Origin: RFSX01 sp964591455
Lineage (GTDB): Bacteria > Bacteroidota > Bacteroidia > Chitinophagales > Saprospiraceae
Reading direction: 5' to 3'
Assembly: GCA_964591455.1 (NCBI GenBank)
Contig: CAZQDZ010000026.1
Location: forward strand, 3,192-67,191
DNA length: 64,000 bases
The notes beneath the pieces were generated by a model. That model saw nothing but the letters and a program-made list of their open reading frames with translations, was not told the DNA's origin and ran no database searches. The position numbers and the translations under genes are program-made. This document shows positions 1 through 9,034 of the stretch, in pieces (within the stretch, counting starts at the first letter, position 1; every line of letters starts with the position of its first letter).

Positions 1-587
1 ATAAGGTCTATAATTTCAATACCTTCTACAATTTCTCCAAACACAGTATAATTCATATCTAGGTGAGCCGCTCCTCCCTTTACCTGATAATAAGCTTTGG
101 CTTCATCCATAAATTTGAAATTCTCTGTTTCCATCGATGTCAACTGCTGCGCTGTATGACGATATCCTTGGACCAGAAAAAATTGGCATCCACTGGATTG
201 TTTGGTAGGATTGATACTATCTGGCAGTCTGGCTGCGGCTAAGGCACCCTTCTTATGAAAATTCTTGCGAGAAATCTCATTATCTAATTTAGGGCATCTA
301 TCTGCTCCTAATTGTTGGTTCACCGCTGATTCTACTGAATTAGGGTCGCCACCTTGGGCCATGAATCCGGGTATAACCCTGTGAAAAAGGGTACCATCGT
401 ACCACCCGTTCTTAGCATACTTAATAAAATTGTCTCTATGTCTAGGAGTATCATTGTAGAGTTCTGCGATCATATCGCCAAACATAGTTGTGATTTTCAC
501 ACGTACAACTTTTACATCATCCTGCTGTGAAAAGCCAGTAGCACATACATTTAGAGCAATGAATGCTATGAGCAATATTCTCTTCAT
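1..587 (-). CDS. Exported cyclophilin-type peptidyl-prolyl isomerase (C-terminus cut by window edge)
   Basis: Cyclophilins catalyse cis-trans isomerisation of Xaa-Pro bonds; with its signal peptide this one should act in the periplasm. About 195 residues are visible. The start MKRILLIAFIALNVCATGFSQ is a signal peptide ending in a plausible AxS/Q cleavage region. The cyclophilin core follows: TTMFGDMIAELYNDTPRHRDN, then FHRVIPGFMAQGGDP (active-site Arg, Phe, Met and Gln), QFFLVQG (variant of the usual SQFFI/V) and MNYTVFGEIVEGIEIID. The gene runs off the left edge just after this last motif, so only a short tail is missing. It is divergent from msrA. Start: ATG at 585-587. The fold is certain; the substrate cannot be told. 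Confidence 0.9.
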   Translation of the reverse strand, partial: MKRILLIAFIALNVCATGFSQQDDVKVVRVKITTMFGDMIAELYNDTPRHRDNFIKYAKNGWYDGTLFHRVIPGFMAQGGDPNSVESAVNQQLGADRCPKLDNEISRKNFHKKGALAAARLPDSINPTKQSSGCQFFLVQGYRHTAQQLTSMETENFKFMDEAKAYYQVKGGAAHLDMNYTVFGEIVEGIEIIDL

Positions 588-823
588 AACGTGAATATGT
601 TTTTGGATTTAAAAATTTTGATTTAGATATCTCAAAATAGTAGAACAGCATGAAGTTTCAAAAATCGACATAAAGAAAGAAACAGCCGTAATCAACGCCA
701 ACAAAAAAGAACTTAAATATTGGTTAAATACTCTTAATGCCTAATGAAAGTCCTTTATTTTAAGCAACCGTAATAAACAAATCAACATATCTACAGTTAC
801 GTAGATGATATAAAAACTAAACT

Positions 824-1564
824 ATGCAGATATTTATTAGCCAACTTTTGACCTTTACTTTAATATTCGGCCAGGGCTGCCAAACTAAACAAGATATAAA
901 TACCGATTCTGAGAATCTGACAGTCACAGAAACTACAACCGAAGAGATACAAGAGAAGGCAGGCCATGACACCTACCCTATTTCTGAATATACTGAAAAT
1001 AATAAACTGGAGGCTTATTCTACTGCCATCTTTGCAGGGGGGTGCTTTTGGTGTACCGAAGCTGCATTCGAAAGAATAGAAGGTGTCGTAGATGTCCTAA
1101 GTGGATATTCAGGAGGTCATAAAGATTATCCAACTTACAGAGGTGTAGGTGCTGGAAATACAGGTCATACAGAAGCGATATATATATATTATGATAAAGA
1201 CGTGGTCTCATATGAAACCCTCTTAGACGTCTTATTTGTAGCGCATGACCCTACTACACTGAACAGACAGGGGCCTGATGTAGGTGAAGAGTATCGCTCT
1301 GCTATATACTTTGAGACAGAATCTGAGCAAGAAATCATAGACCTAAAGATTAGGGCTCTGAATTCAAGTGGGACATTCAAAGACAAAATAGTAACTGAAG
1401 TAGCTGAATACGAGGAATTTTGGGTAGCTGAAGAATATCACCAAAATTTCTATGAACTGAACCCTAATCAAGGCTATGTGAGGCAAGTGTCAAGACCAAA
1501 AGTGGAGAAGGTAATAAAGACATTCCCTCATTTATTGAAGAAAAAATATAAGACCAAGTCTTAA
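824..1564 (+). CDS. msrA: Peptide-methionine (S)-S-oxide reductase MsrA, exported
   Basis: MsrA reduces methionine-S-sulfoxide in proteins and repairs oxidative damage. The diagnostic GCFWC motif is at residues 73-77, with the catalytic Cys at 74. It is followed by EAAFERIEGVVDVLSGYSGG, YRGVGAGNTGHTEAI and a C-terminal AEEYHQNFYELNP, all conserved in the family. The 246 residues include an N-terminal extension of about 65: a hydrophobic segment (residues 3-18) ending in QGCQ, which could be a weak lipobox, then an acidic Thr/Glu-rich linker. It is therefore probably anchored outside the cytoplasm, an inference. No MsrB domain is fused. The ATG at 824 is the only good start that keeps the export signal. 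A terminator-like hairpin follows. Confidence 0.95.
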   Translation: MQIFISQLLTFTLIFGQGCQTKQDINTDSENLTVTETTTEEIQEKAGHDTYPISEYTENNKLEAYSTAIFAGGCFWCTEAAFERIEGVVDVLSGYSGGHKDYPTYRGVGAGNTGHTEAIYIYYDKDVVSYETLLDVLFVAHDPTTLNRQGPDVGEEYRSAIYFETESEQEIIDLKIRALNSSGTFKDKIVTEVAEYEEFWVAEEYHQNFYELNPNQGYVRQVSRPKVEKVIKTFPHLLKKKYKTKS

Positions 1565-1589
1565 AACCAAAGGGTATTAACTGATTTTT

Positions 1590-1643
1590 CAGTCACAAAA
1601 TCCTGATAATCTGCTATTTATGGCTTTGTGACTGGAATTTTTG
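1590..1643 (+). terminator. Putative terminator of msrA
   Basis: A perfect 10-bp inverted repeat (CAGTCACAAA at 1590-1599, TTTGTGACTG at 1625-1634, 25-nt loop) is followed by a short T run at 1638-1642. It begins 26 bp after the msrA stop. The loop is longer than usual. Confidence 0.55.
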
Positions 1644-1690
1644 GTTAACATTACCACATATTTGTACTTAATTACGTTTAAATATTAAGT

Positions 1691-1719
1691 ATTAGGCTTC
1701 CCCGTTTTTTTGGCCTAAT
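1691..1719. promoter_or_regulatory. Inverted repeat upstream of a small exported-protein gene
   Basis: ATTAGGC (1691-1697) and GCCTAAT (1713-1719) form a 7-bp inverted repeat around a C- then T-rich 15-nt spacer. It lies 29 bp before the ATG of the next gene. It could be an mRNA leader hairpin or a protein-binding site; the sequence does not decide which. Confidence 0.3.
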
Positions 1720-1748
1720 GCAATTTATAACAGCAAATTATTATACCC

Positions 1749-2084
1749 ATGAAAAAGTTAATCACATTGGCTTTTATAGCCGGCATTGTATTCACTTCCC
1801 AAAGTGTATTCTCTCAGAATATAGTTCTTATCAATGGTACACCCACTGAAGTTACTTTAGAAGGTGAACAAATAACAAAAATAGAAGCTAAAGATGTATC
1901 AAGTCATATGACTGGATATGAGAATGAGAAGGAAGCTCAGGATATATTTTCTAATGCTATTCTTAGAATGGCAAAAGCGAAAAAAGAAGTATCCATCAAG
2001 AGCAATCTTAAGAATTCGCCAGTAAAGTCAGTAGAAAAAGATCAGAGCATTCATGTTCTTATAGCTGATAGCAAGTTGGAGTAA
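1749..2084 (+). CDS. Small exported protein of unknown function
   Basis: A 111-residue protein with a clear signal peptide (MKKLITLAFIAGIVFTSQSVFSQ). I do not recognise a family. The mature part is about 88 residues, starts with a short beta-prone stretch (NIVLINGTPTEVTLEGEQITKIEAKD) and becomes Lys/Ser-rich, with no cysteines. It stands alone: a hairpin and terminator separate it from msrA, and about 290 non-coding bases follow. The good signal peptide and isolated ATG at 1749 suggest a real gene. Periplasmic location is inferred. Confidence 0.65.
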   Translation: MKKLITLAFIAGIVFTSQSVFSQNIVLINGTPTEVTLEGEQITKIEAKDVSSHMTGYENEKEAQDIFSNAILRMAKAKKEVSIKSNLKNSPVKSVEKDQSIHVLIADSKLE

Positions 2085-2378
2085 TCCAACTATAGTATCG
2101 AAAGTAGTTTTTTCATATAAGTTTCGTTAGTTAGATAGCTAACATAGTTGGTTTTAAGTGATCATGTTGCTGATTCCCCATATTCAAAACATTCAGTAGT
2201 AGTTGGTTTTTTCCTCTTTTGAAAAGAGAATAAGTAATATGGTCACTTTTTTTAGACAATGACATCCTCTTTCTCCTCACATAATTCTTCATCTAATCAT
2301 TTATTAAGGATTAACTCATCTAAAACATTCTAGTCCAAAGATAAGTTAGGTTACTCTCGACTTCATTAAAGACAGAAT
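2085..2378. other. Intergenic region with small inverted repeats
   Basis: No supportable gene. It contains a 15-bp palindrome-like hairpin, CTCTTTT-G-AAAAGAG (2214-2228), and a weak GTTAG/CTAAC pair at 2126-2143. No clear terminator or TAnnTTTG element was found. Confidence 0.4.
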
Positions 2379-2744
2379 ATGAGAATAGCATTTTTAATAA
2401 GCGGATTAGCTGAGCTCATTGCGGCTATAATTTGCTATTCAGCACCAAATTTTATCTTCGAAAATAGCACGCCATATCTTCTCAAATTGTATGGGGTTAA
2501 TGCTTTAGTCATGGGTATAATTAATTTATTACTGTTCCATTACTATGAGCCATCTGAACTGGTACGTAAAATCTGCTTGGCTATGATGTTCTTCCATGGG
2601 GCTGTAGCCATGATGACTTATGGATTCAAAAATTCAGAGCTGATCTATCCGCATGGGGCTGTCTTATTACACCTAGCACTCTTTATTGTATTTCTTATAA
2701 TGTACATGCGTGATTTGAAACCGGATGGAAACCCTAGCGTCTGA
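2379..2744 (+). CDS. Small four-helix membrane protein, unknown function
   Basis: 121 residues with four predicted membrane segments (about 4-26, 34-53, 63-82 and 90-110) and only short loops, ending in a charged tail MRDLKPDGNPSV. I recognise no named family. The layout resembles small DoxX- or DUF4345-like integral membrane proteins, but no diagnostic motif is visible. The HupE/UreJ-like gene starts 82 bp downstream on the same strand, so the two may be co-transcribed. Start: ATG at 2379. Confidence 0.65.
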   Translation: MRIAFLISGLAELIAAIICYSAPNFIFENSTPYLLKLYGVNALVMGIINLLLFHYYEPSELVRKICLAMMFFHGAVAMMTYGFKNSELIYPHGAVLLHLALFIVFLIMYMRDLKPDGNPSV

Positions 2745-2826
2745 ATAAAGAATTCAGTCAACCTACGCTTTTACATCCATTACAAGCCTACAAATAATTA
2801 ACTTGAGCGACTAATAAGACACTTTC

Positions 2827-3378
2827 ATGTTCGGAGAATATCTAAAACTAGGCATAGAACACATTCTGGATGTTAACGGATTAGATCATGTTCTTTTCCT
2901 GATTGTGTTAGTCATTTTATATGACAGAAAATCTTGGAAGACTGTTCTAATTCTTGCCACGGCCTTCACACTCGGCCACAGCGTCACTCTGGCGCTTGCA
3001 GGTGTGGATATTATTTCAGTCAATAGTAGGCTTATAGAAATATTTATCGCTGTCTCCATTGCGGCCACAGCTCTTTATAATATAACCTCGGCTAATTCAA
3101 AGAAAACAAGATATCTGGCAGCACTCATCTTTGGGCTAATCCATGGGCTCGGCTTCTCAGGTTTTTTCAAGACTATTCTTGGAGGTGAAAGTATCATCCT
3201 CCCGCTTCTTGCATTTAATATAGGTGTAGAAATAGCACAAGCAATTTGTGTGCTACTTGTCCTATTAGCTAGCTATCTGCTCACTGAAATCATAGGCTTA
3301 AAAAAGAGACATCTAGTAGTAGGCACCTCAGTTATTATTCTGCTGTATTCGATTAAGTTAATCGTGGAGAGACTCTGA
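2827..3378 (+). CDS. HupE/UreJ-family membrane protein
   Basis: HupE/UreJ proteins are small integral membrane proteins, some of which carry nickel or cobalt. This 183-residue protein has the family's conserved His/Asp pattern: EHILDVNGLDHVLFL at residues 11-25, FTLGHSVTLAL around 47-57, EIFIAVSIAATALYN around 71-85 and FGLIHGLGFSGFF around 102-114. About six helices are predicted. It lacks the N-terminal signal and extra domain of longer HupE homologues, matching the short HupE/UreJ_2 type. No hydrogenase or urease genes are nearby, so a metal-transport role is only inferred from the family. It ends 22 bp before the converging DUF5916 gene. Confidence 0.8.
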   Translation: MFGEYLKLGIEHILDVNGLDHVLFLIVLVILYDRKSWKTVLILATAFTLGHSVTLALAGVDIISVNSRLIEIFIAVSIAATALYNITSANSKKTRYLAALIFGLIHGLGFSGFFKTILGGESIILPLLAFNIGVEIAQAICVLLVLLASYLLTEIIGLKKRHLVVGTSVIILLYSIKLIVERL

Positions 3379-3399
3379 AAGTTCAAAAAACTAGCCTAA

Positions 3400-5595
3400 T
3401 CAATACCAATAATTGACCTTTAAAATGAGCGCCCGATTATTAGTTTGAAGAGATCTGGCCGTAGGGAGTGTGTTCACTAAATCATAATTATCCACATATA
3501 CAATGAATAAGTCTGACATCGGAGAAAACCGCCATTGTAAGCGACTATTTAATCCTACAAAGTCTGACTGATCCACATACTGGAACAAAGTAGTCCATAA
3601 TAAATTTTTACTAAACCCAATTTCTACATTAGACACCAAGGCTGTAATCTTAGATTGGCCAAAAGGATCTGGAAATTCTAAATCATTCCATTGATACCCA
3701 ATAGAAAAATTTCCCCACGGTTGTATTCTATAGTTTGCATTTACCTCAAAGGATGTCAATCGGCCATTATAGAACCCCCCTGTTCTAGCGGATAGGCCAT
3801 AAGACAAGGCTTTACGTCCATCAGAATCATAAGATACTTCTCCGCTTAGTGCTCTGTATCTATCTCGAGGCAAGGGTGTCCCGCCAGTAAAACTAAAAGG
3901 ATACCTAAGGTCAATATCACTATGAGATAATCTCAAGTCGAGATTTGACGTATTTGTGAATGTGGCGCCATAATGCAAATCTGTAGATGACTCATTAAAG
4001 CTCCAGTCTGTATTAAAGAAGGTTGTATTCCCGATATCAAATGTATGTCGCTGGAAAATGCCTTCTCGGGGACGCTTCTGATATTCTAAGTAGATGTTCT
4101 CAGAATTAAAGCCAGCTCTTATAATTGTATCTCTCTCAGCATCAAAATTATTGACACGAGCCGTAAAGCCTAGATCAGCGAAATAATTCTCTTGAAATAA
4201 TGTAAAATCCCCCTGAAAAGTCCAATTAGCATTTCGAAAACGGGCTCCTGTGTTATACACCATGTTTTGATCACTGAAGCCTGCCTTTAAGGAGGCATGC
4301 GCAGCACCCCAAGCTTGTATTTCCCCATTATCAGACTGGTACAATCCTTCCAGACTTATATTCCTTCCGTAATCATCTTGGAGCGCCTCAATGTTGTTGT
4401 AAGCCTGTCTATTAAGGAACAAGCCTTGTACAAATGAACGACCGAACTGTCGCTTGACAGAAACCGCTGTCTGGTTTTGGCCGGCGGCATTATCGGTAGC
4501 TCTACTATGTATATTCATAACACCGATACGATTATTGGTATTGATATTGCCCGTAGCTCTCAGACCGTAAAGAATGGGTACTGGTTGAAGATTCTGATCT
4601 AAGCCTATTCTTCTTGAAAAAAATGGCCTGATGCCCCCTGTCCCAAAATCCGAAAATACATCCGCATTCTCGAGAAAGAAATTACGCTTCTCTGGAAGAG
4701 AGATATTAAATCTGGTCAAATTAGTCACTAATTCATCTACCTCAATCTGAGAGAAATCTGGATTTAAAGTAACATCCATGTTTATGGTAGATGTCAGTGC
4801 TACTTTTGCATCAAGACCTGCATCATACTGGAAGTCTGTGGGACTATCCTTGACTTTACTAACACCCCCACTGACATAAGGGATGAGATTAAAATTCCCC
4901 TTTTTCTTAGTTGGTGGGCTATCCCATATCAGTGCGCCTGCAAATGCAGGATTAGGAGGCCAGAAGCCCTCAGGCACAGCCGTCCAATTATGGAACTCAT
5001 TGCAAAAAGGAAGATTGCGAACAAAGTTCATACCCCATTCTCCCAAAGTAGGGTCATACCTTAATATCTTAAATGGAATCGCAAATTCTGCAGACCAATA
5101 TTCATCATTTATTTGTGTCTCTACATACCATTTGTTACTCCAGTCAGAAGAGACACCTGAAGTTGGAGAATTAGTGGCATCCCACTGCACACCTACGGCA
5201 GAAGTACCAAATAGAACGGCGTTTGTTTTTGTATTTAATGGATCTAAGACTATAGCAATGCCATCATTATCCCAGTAGACGTCTCTTTTAAGTGTCGTTA
5301 TAGTTACTGGTGCGGTCTGAAAACATTTGGCTGCGACATAGAGATTTTTGTCATCGTACGCTAATCTTATTTCAGTTCTTGGGTCTGCACCAGAATCATA
5401 ATAAGGTATCTTTTGCCAGAAATCTGACCCCACCTCTGCGGAGGCCCAAGTCTCCTCATCTAACACACCATCTATTGTCATTGTCTCAGTGGTAGATGTA
5501 AGCTTGTACTGGTATTCTTCTCTAAAATCTATTTCTGATTGCTGTCCATAGATGGAAGTATTCACCAGAAAAAGTAAAGCCAAAAAAAGTCTCAT
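3400..5595 (-). CDS. CBM9-like / DUF5916 outer-membrane protein
   Basis: 731 residues. A signal peptide (MRLFLALLFLVNTSIYGQ) is followed by a CBM9/DOMON-like beta-sandwich (about 40-210) with MTIDGVLDEETWASAE, EIRLAYDDKNLYVAAKC and FRYD/GEWGMNFVRN-type motifs. The rest is a DUF5916 region rich in alternating aromatic/polar strands, with FNISLPEKRNFFLEN and FFSRRIGL motifs and a terminal NNRALILKVNYWY. This fits a transmembrane beta-barrel with a surface or periplasmic sugar-binding-like domain. The family is common in Bacteroidota and its biochemical role is not established. It lies 74 bp downstream of the DUF1501 gene on the same strand. Confidence 0.85.
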   Translation of the reverse strand: MRLFLALLFLVNTSIYGQQSEIDFREEYQYKLTSTTETMTIDGVLDEETWASAEVGSDFWQKIPYYDSGADPRTEIRLAYDDKNLYVAAKCFQTAPVTITTLKRDVYWDNDGIAIVLDPLNTKTNAVLFGTSAVGVQWDATNSPTSGVSSDWSNKWYVETQINDEYWSAEFAIPFKILRYDPTLGEWGMNFVRNLPFCNEFHNWTAVPEGFWPPNPAFAGALIWDSPPTKKKGNFNLIPYVSGGVSKVKDSPTDFQYDAGLDAKVALTSTINMDVTLNPDFSQIEVDELVTNLTRFNISLPEKRNFFLENADVFSDFGTGGIRPFFSRRIGLDQNLQPVPILYGLRATGNINTNNRIGVMNIHSRATDNAAGQNQTAVSVKRQFGRSFVQGLFLNRQAYNNIEALQDDYGRNISLEGLYQSDNGEIQAWGAAHASLKAGFSDQNMVYNTGARFRNANWTFQGDFTLFQENYFADLGFTARVNNFDAERDTIIRAGFNSENIYLEYQKRPREGIFQRHTFDIGNTTFFNTDWSFNESSTDLHYGATFTNTSNLDLRLSHSDIDLRYPFSFTGGTPLPRDRYRALSGEVSYDSDGRKALSYGLSARTGGFYNGRLTSFEVNANYRIQPWGNFSIGYQWNDLEFPDPFGQSKITALVSNVEIGFSKNLLWTTLFQYVDQSDFVGLNSRLQWRFSPMSDLFIVYVDNYDLVNTLPTARSLQTNNRALILKVNYWY

Positions 5596-5669
5596 TGATA
5601 CTCAATATCTGGCACAAAAATAAGGAATACCAAGCATCAACATTCGTCGCCTAATCTATAATTTAGAAT

Positions 5670-7079
5670 TTACCCTATAAACCCAATAGGCATTGTGCCA
5701 GATGAGGTATTATAGAAATTACCAATATTAGGGAATATCGTACTCAAATCACTTGCAGATACTCCAAACCATAAGGCCAGCTCTGCAAAGTATTCATCTA
5801 CAGATAAGGTAGGTATCAAGATACCAGTACTATTATCTGGCCTCAGGGACAAGTCAAGCTCACTTCCCAATTCCAATGTAGGATACTCCCCAAATATCTG
5901 ACCACCTCTCACGGGTCCTCCCATTGCCATGACATTTCCTCCCCATGCATGATCTGTGCCTTCCCCATTAGTAGTCAGGGTACGGCCGAACTCTGAGCAT
6001 GTAAATGTAGTCACACAATCATTCGCATCTATTCTTGTAAGTGCATCATTAAATTCTTTCATTCCATTAGACAACTCCTGTAATAATGCAGCATGTGAAT
6101 TCAATAATTCTGTATGGTTATCCCACCCACCTAATTCAACAAAGAAAATTTGTCTTCTAGCACCCAGGTGTTCTCTTGAAGAAATCATTCTTGCGATCAT
6201 CTGTAGTGAAGCTGAAAAATCTGTATCAGAAAATAGATCATCTAGAAACGGTGCTTGTGCCAAGCCCTCTGAGACAATTGAATTCGCTTCTGTGGAATTC
6301 TTGATAACGTCTATGAAGGTCTTTTGGAAAATGTCATCATACTGAGCATCTATAATATTAGTCAGCGCTCTATTTCTCAAGTCTAAATAGGCATTTGCAT
6401 TAGGATCATCAAATCCTATGATTCCTACAGCACCATCTTCTCTATCCAAAACATACTCTGTCGCAGACTCTCCAGTTTGAAATATGTTGTTCCCATTTAG
6501 AGAGACATTCATACTTATACTAGGATTGGCATTTAAACTATTGAACATGTCAGCAATTCTCCCACCCCAGCCTATCGCTGTTCTATCATTGGGTACTGAA
6601 GTCTGCCATTGCTGCACTTGATCCGAATGAGAAAATAAGCCTAATGGCACTAAACTTTCATCTGTAAATAATTGAGGCCGAGTTACAGGTTCTATTAGCG
6701 TACCTATGTTAGATAGGAAGGACAACTGACTATTGTTATATAGTTCTTGAATGCCAGTCATCATTGGGTGCAACCCATAGTCAGACCCGTTAAGTGCAAG
6801 GATGTCCGCTTGAGGGATAGCCAAATTTGTTCGTGTATTGGCATATACATTATACTTATTTACCTCTTTGGGAATAAGCATATTAAAGGAGTCATTTCCA
6901 CCCCGCAATAATACACAAACCATTGCTTTGTAATCATTACCACCGATGACAGTACTATTTGCCATCGAGGCAGCATTCATAAATTTTAGATTAGTCAATG
7001 TCGACAATAGTGTCGTAGAGGCAATTGCAGCACAGCTGGAATGTCTCAAAAATTTTCTTCTAGATATATGTGGAGGCAT
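5670..7079 (-). CDS. DUF1501 protein with Tat signal
   Basis: DUF1501 proteins have an alkaline-phosphatase/sulfatase-like fold and are usually encoded beside DUF1800 proteins, as here. The 469-residue product opens with a twin-arginine signal (SRRKFLR at residues 6-12, then a hydrophobic stretch), implying folded export through Tat. Family motifs follow: AMVCVLLRGGNDSFNMLIP, GLHPMMTGIQELYNN, VELGGWDNHTELLNSH, TTFTCSEFGRTLTTNGEGTDHAWGGN and GGQIFGEYP. Asp, His and Glu residues in these motifs could bind metal. The DUF1800 gene ends 33 bp upstream, so the pair is almost certainly one operon. The substrate is unknown. Confidence 0.92.
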   Translation of the reverse strand: MPPHISRRKFLRHSSCAAIASTTLLSTLTNLKFMNAASMANSTVIGGNDYKAMVCVLLRGGNDSFNMLIPKEVNKYNVYANTRTNLAIPQADILALNGSDYGLHPMMTGIQELYNNSQLSFLSNIGTLIEPVTRPQLFTDESLVPLGLFSHSDQVQQWQTSVPNDRTAIGWGGRIADMFNSLNANPSISMNVSLNGNNIFQTGESATEYVLDREDGAVGIIGFDDPNANAYLDLRNRALTNIIDAQYDDIFQKTFIDVIKNSTEANSIVSEGLAQAPFLDDLFSDTDFSASLQMIARMISSREHLGARRQIFFVELGGWDNHTELLNSHAALLQELSNGMKEFNDALTRIDANDCVTTFTCSEFGRTLTTNGEGTDHAWGGNVMAMGGPVRGGQIFGEYPTLELGSELDLSLRPDNSTGILIPTLSVDEYFAELALWFGVSASDLSTIFPNIGNFYNTSSGTMPIGFIG

Positions 7080-7112
7080 CTCTTATTATTATAATTAATT
7101 AATTGGATTAGG

Positions 7113-9023
7113 TTATTTGAGTATTGCATATTCAGGTGAAGAGAATATTAAAAACATCACGCCTGTAGTAATCAGATAATCATCTGCCCAGGCAGGCTGT
7201 TCACTTATAAATGCTCTGATATCATTTCTTAACCTATCTGGAAGTTTCCCTCTAGTAAACATTATATCCAAGAAATTAATAAGTTCTTCAGGGTCTCGCA
7301 TGAATTTTTCTACAGACGTTTCAATACGGGTACCTAACCATCCTAGATCTTCGTTAATCTCATTATTCCAGGTAGAGCCGTAAAAATTCCATTGTGATGC
7401 AGAAAATACTAGATTTATATAATTTATAGAGGTACTAGAATCATGGATATTAAACTCTGGTGCCACTAGATCTTGCCTAGAAATCTCCCCTACTGGTTGG
7501 TGATCAGGCAGATAAAAATTGAATACCGTAGGCGCAGCAAGTGCGCCTTGCTTCAGTCCCTGAATCTGTGTAAACCCATTCAACCAAAACCTCTGATCAT
7601 TACATTCAGTATAATCTTTTTCTCTGCCGGATGCGTCTATGTGAGTGATTGTGTCTTTGAGGCATTCCAATGTGAGTGCTTTCCCGATATGTGTGTATCT
7701 TAGTAGAGGCTCTTGCATTTTTCCATTTGCAGCCTCAGATGATGCTTCACAAGATCTTGCTTCTTCATCCATAAGTATTGCCTTGTATACAGCCGCCATA
7801 TCTCCTCTTACGCCACGACCGTTATCATTAAAAGTGGATGCTACTCTAGCAATATATTGTGGTGATGGATTAGACGTCACCAATCTCTGAATCAATTGTC
7901 TTGATATGAATGGTCCTACATTGGGATGGTTAAAAAGGAAGTCCAAGGTCATCTCAATATCCAATAACGCATCTTGACCTGGAGGCAAGACCAACTCTCC
8001 CAAAATCACTTTCTCTCCACGATCGTGCCAAATTGGATACATTTCCATTGGGGTTACCTTATCTATCAAATAATAATTGAGCCCAAATGAAGGATCTTCT
8101 ACAAAATCATTCTCCATAACATCACCGGCGCCTAATCCAGTAAATACTCTGGCTAGTTCTGTAATATCATTATTGTTATAGGTTGGAATATCTCTTCCTT
8201 CAGCATCTTTCTTTCTAGTACCATCGAGGTTTAGTTCAAATAATCCTATCGTAAAAAGCTGCATAATTTCCCTTGCATAGTTTTCATCAGGGTGCAAATT
8301 CTCTGAAGGTATTGCAAGGGGATTATTTAAGTGACTCAGGTAAAATCCCATGGAGGGGGATAAGGTAACTTCTTCTAATAAATCCCTGAAATTGCCAAAA
8401 GCATTACGAAGCAAAATATCATAATAACCGCATAAGGCATCTGCATGGCCTCCAAGGTCAGAAAACATGGATACAACAAATATCTGTGATAAGCTGTATG
8501 CCAAACGTTGTCTATAATTATCTTCTGATGCAAACGTATTTTGCCACCAGCTATAATTAAAGTGCAATGCCCAATCATCTGGTATCTCATCTCTTATGGC
8601 TTGCTCTACTTGGTCAGTGATAGGGGTGTTAGGATACTCCTCCATAAATGTTTTCAGCAAATACTCGTACCACCATCCAGCCTCTTGATCATAGATGGCT
8701 TCCATCTGAGGTAAAAGTTGGCTAGTAGGCATCGCTGTCTGCTCATCTATCCAGCCTTCCATTCCTAGCTCCATTACCCTGTCAACATCTGTTTCGTGAT
8801 ATCCCATAGTCGCTTGGGTCAAGAATCTGGAAATTTCCATTCTACGGGCATCTAATCCGGTTCCATTAATTGTGTTTTCTGGTCTGGTATCAAATGCATT
8901 GCTACTGGAGGTGACTACAATACCAGCATCATTACCTGCACCAAAAAATTCTTCTTGTCCTTCCATATTGAACGACAATAATAAAGCCACCCCACCAAAT
9001 ACAGTTGTAATTAAATTTTTCAT
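7113..9023 (-). CDS. DUF1800 protein, exported
   Basis: 636 residues with a signal peptide (MKNLITTVFGGVALLLSFNMEGQ). DUF1800 features: RRMEISRFLTQATMGYHETDVDRVMELGMEGWIDEQ, HFNYSWWQNTFASEDNYRQRLAYSLSQIFVVS, NFRDLLEEVTLSPSMGFYLSHL, NYAREIMQLFTIGLFELN (the family's most conserved block, about 250-267), NDITELARVFTGLG, and HPNVGPFISRQLIQRLVTSNPSP. It is mainly helical. DUF1800 and DUF1501 form a conserved two-gene unit across Bacteria with no agreed function; cell-surface or cellulose-related roles have been suggested for some. Positioned between a discoidin/T9SS gene and the DUF1501 gene on the same strand. Confidence 0.92.
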   Translation of the reverse strand: MKNLITTVFGGVALLLSFNMEGQEEFFGAGNDAGIVVTSSSNAFDTRPENTINGTGLDARRMEISRFLTQATMGYHETDVDRVMELGMEGWIDEQTAMPTSQLLPQMEAIYDQEAGWWYEYLLKTFMEEYPNTPITDQVEQAIRDEIPDDWALHFNYSWWQNTFASEDNYRQRLAYSLSQIFVVSMFSDLGGHADALCGYYDILLRNAFGNFRDLLEEVTLSPSMGFYLSHLNNPLAIPSENLHPDENYAREIMQLFTIGLFELNLDGTRKKDAEGRDIPTYNNNDITELARVFTGLGAGDVMENDFVEDPSFGLNYYLIDKVTPMEMYPIWHDRGEKVILGELVLPPGQDALLDIEMTLDFLFNHPNVGPFISRQLIQRLVTSNPSPQYIARVASTFNDNGRGVRGDMAAVYKAILMDEEARSCEASSEAANGKMQEPLLRYTHIGKALTLECLKDTITHIDASGREKDYTECNDQRFWLNGFTQIQGLKQGALAAPTVFNFYLPDHQPVGEISRQDLVAPEFNIHDSSTSINYINLVFSASQWNFYGSTWNNEINEDLGWLGTRIETSVEKFMRDPEELINFLDIMFTRGKLPDRLRNDIRAFISEQPAWADDYLITTGVMFLIFSSPEYAILK

Positions 9024-9034
9024 ATTGGATGATT

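Noticed and set aside
789..806. ATCTAC/GTAGAT inverted repeat before msrA
   Set aside because: Only six base pairs; expected by chance in a 64-kb window.
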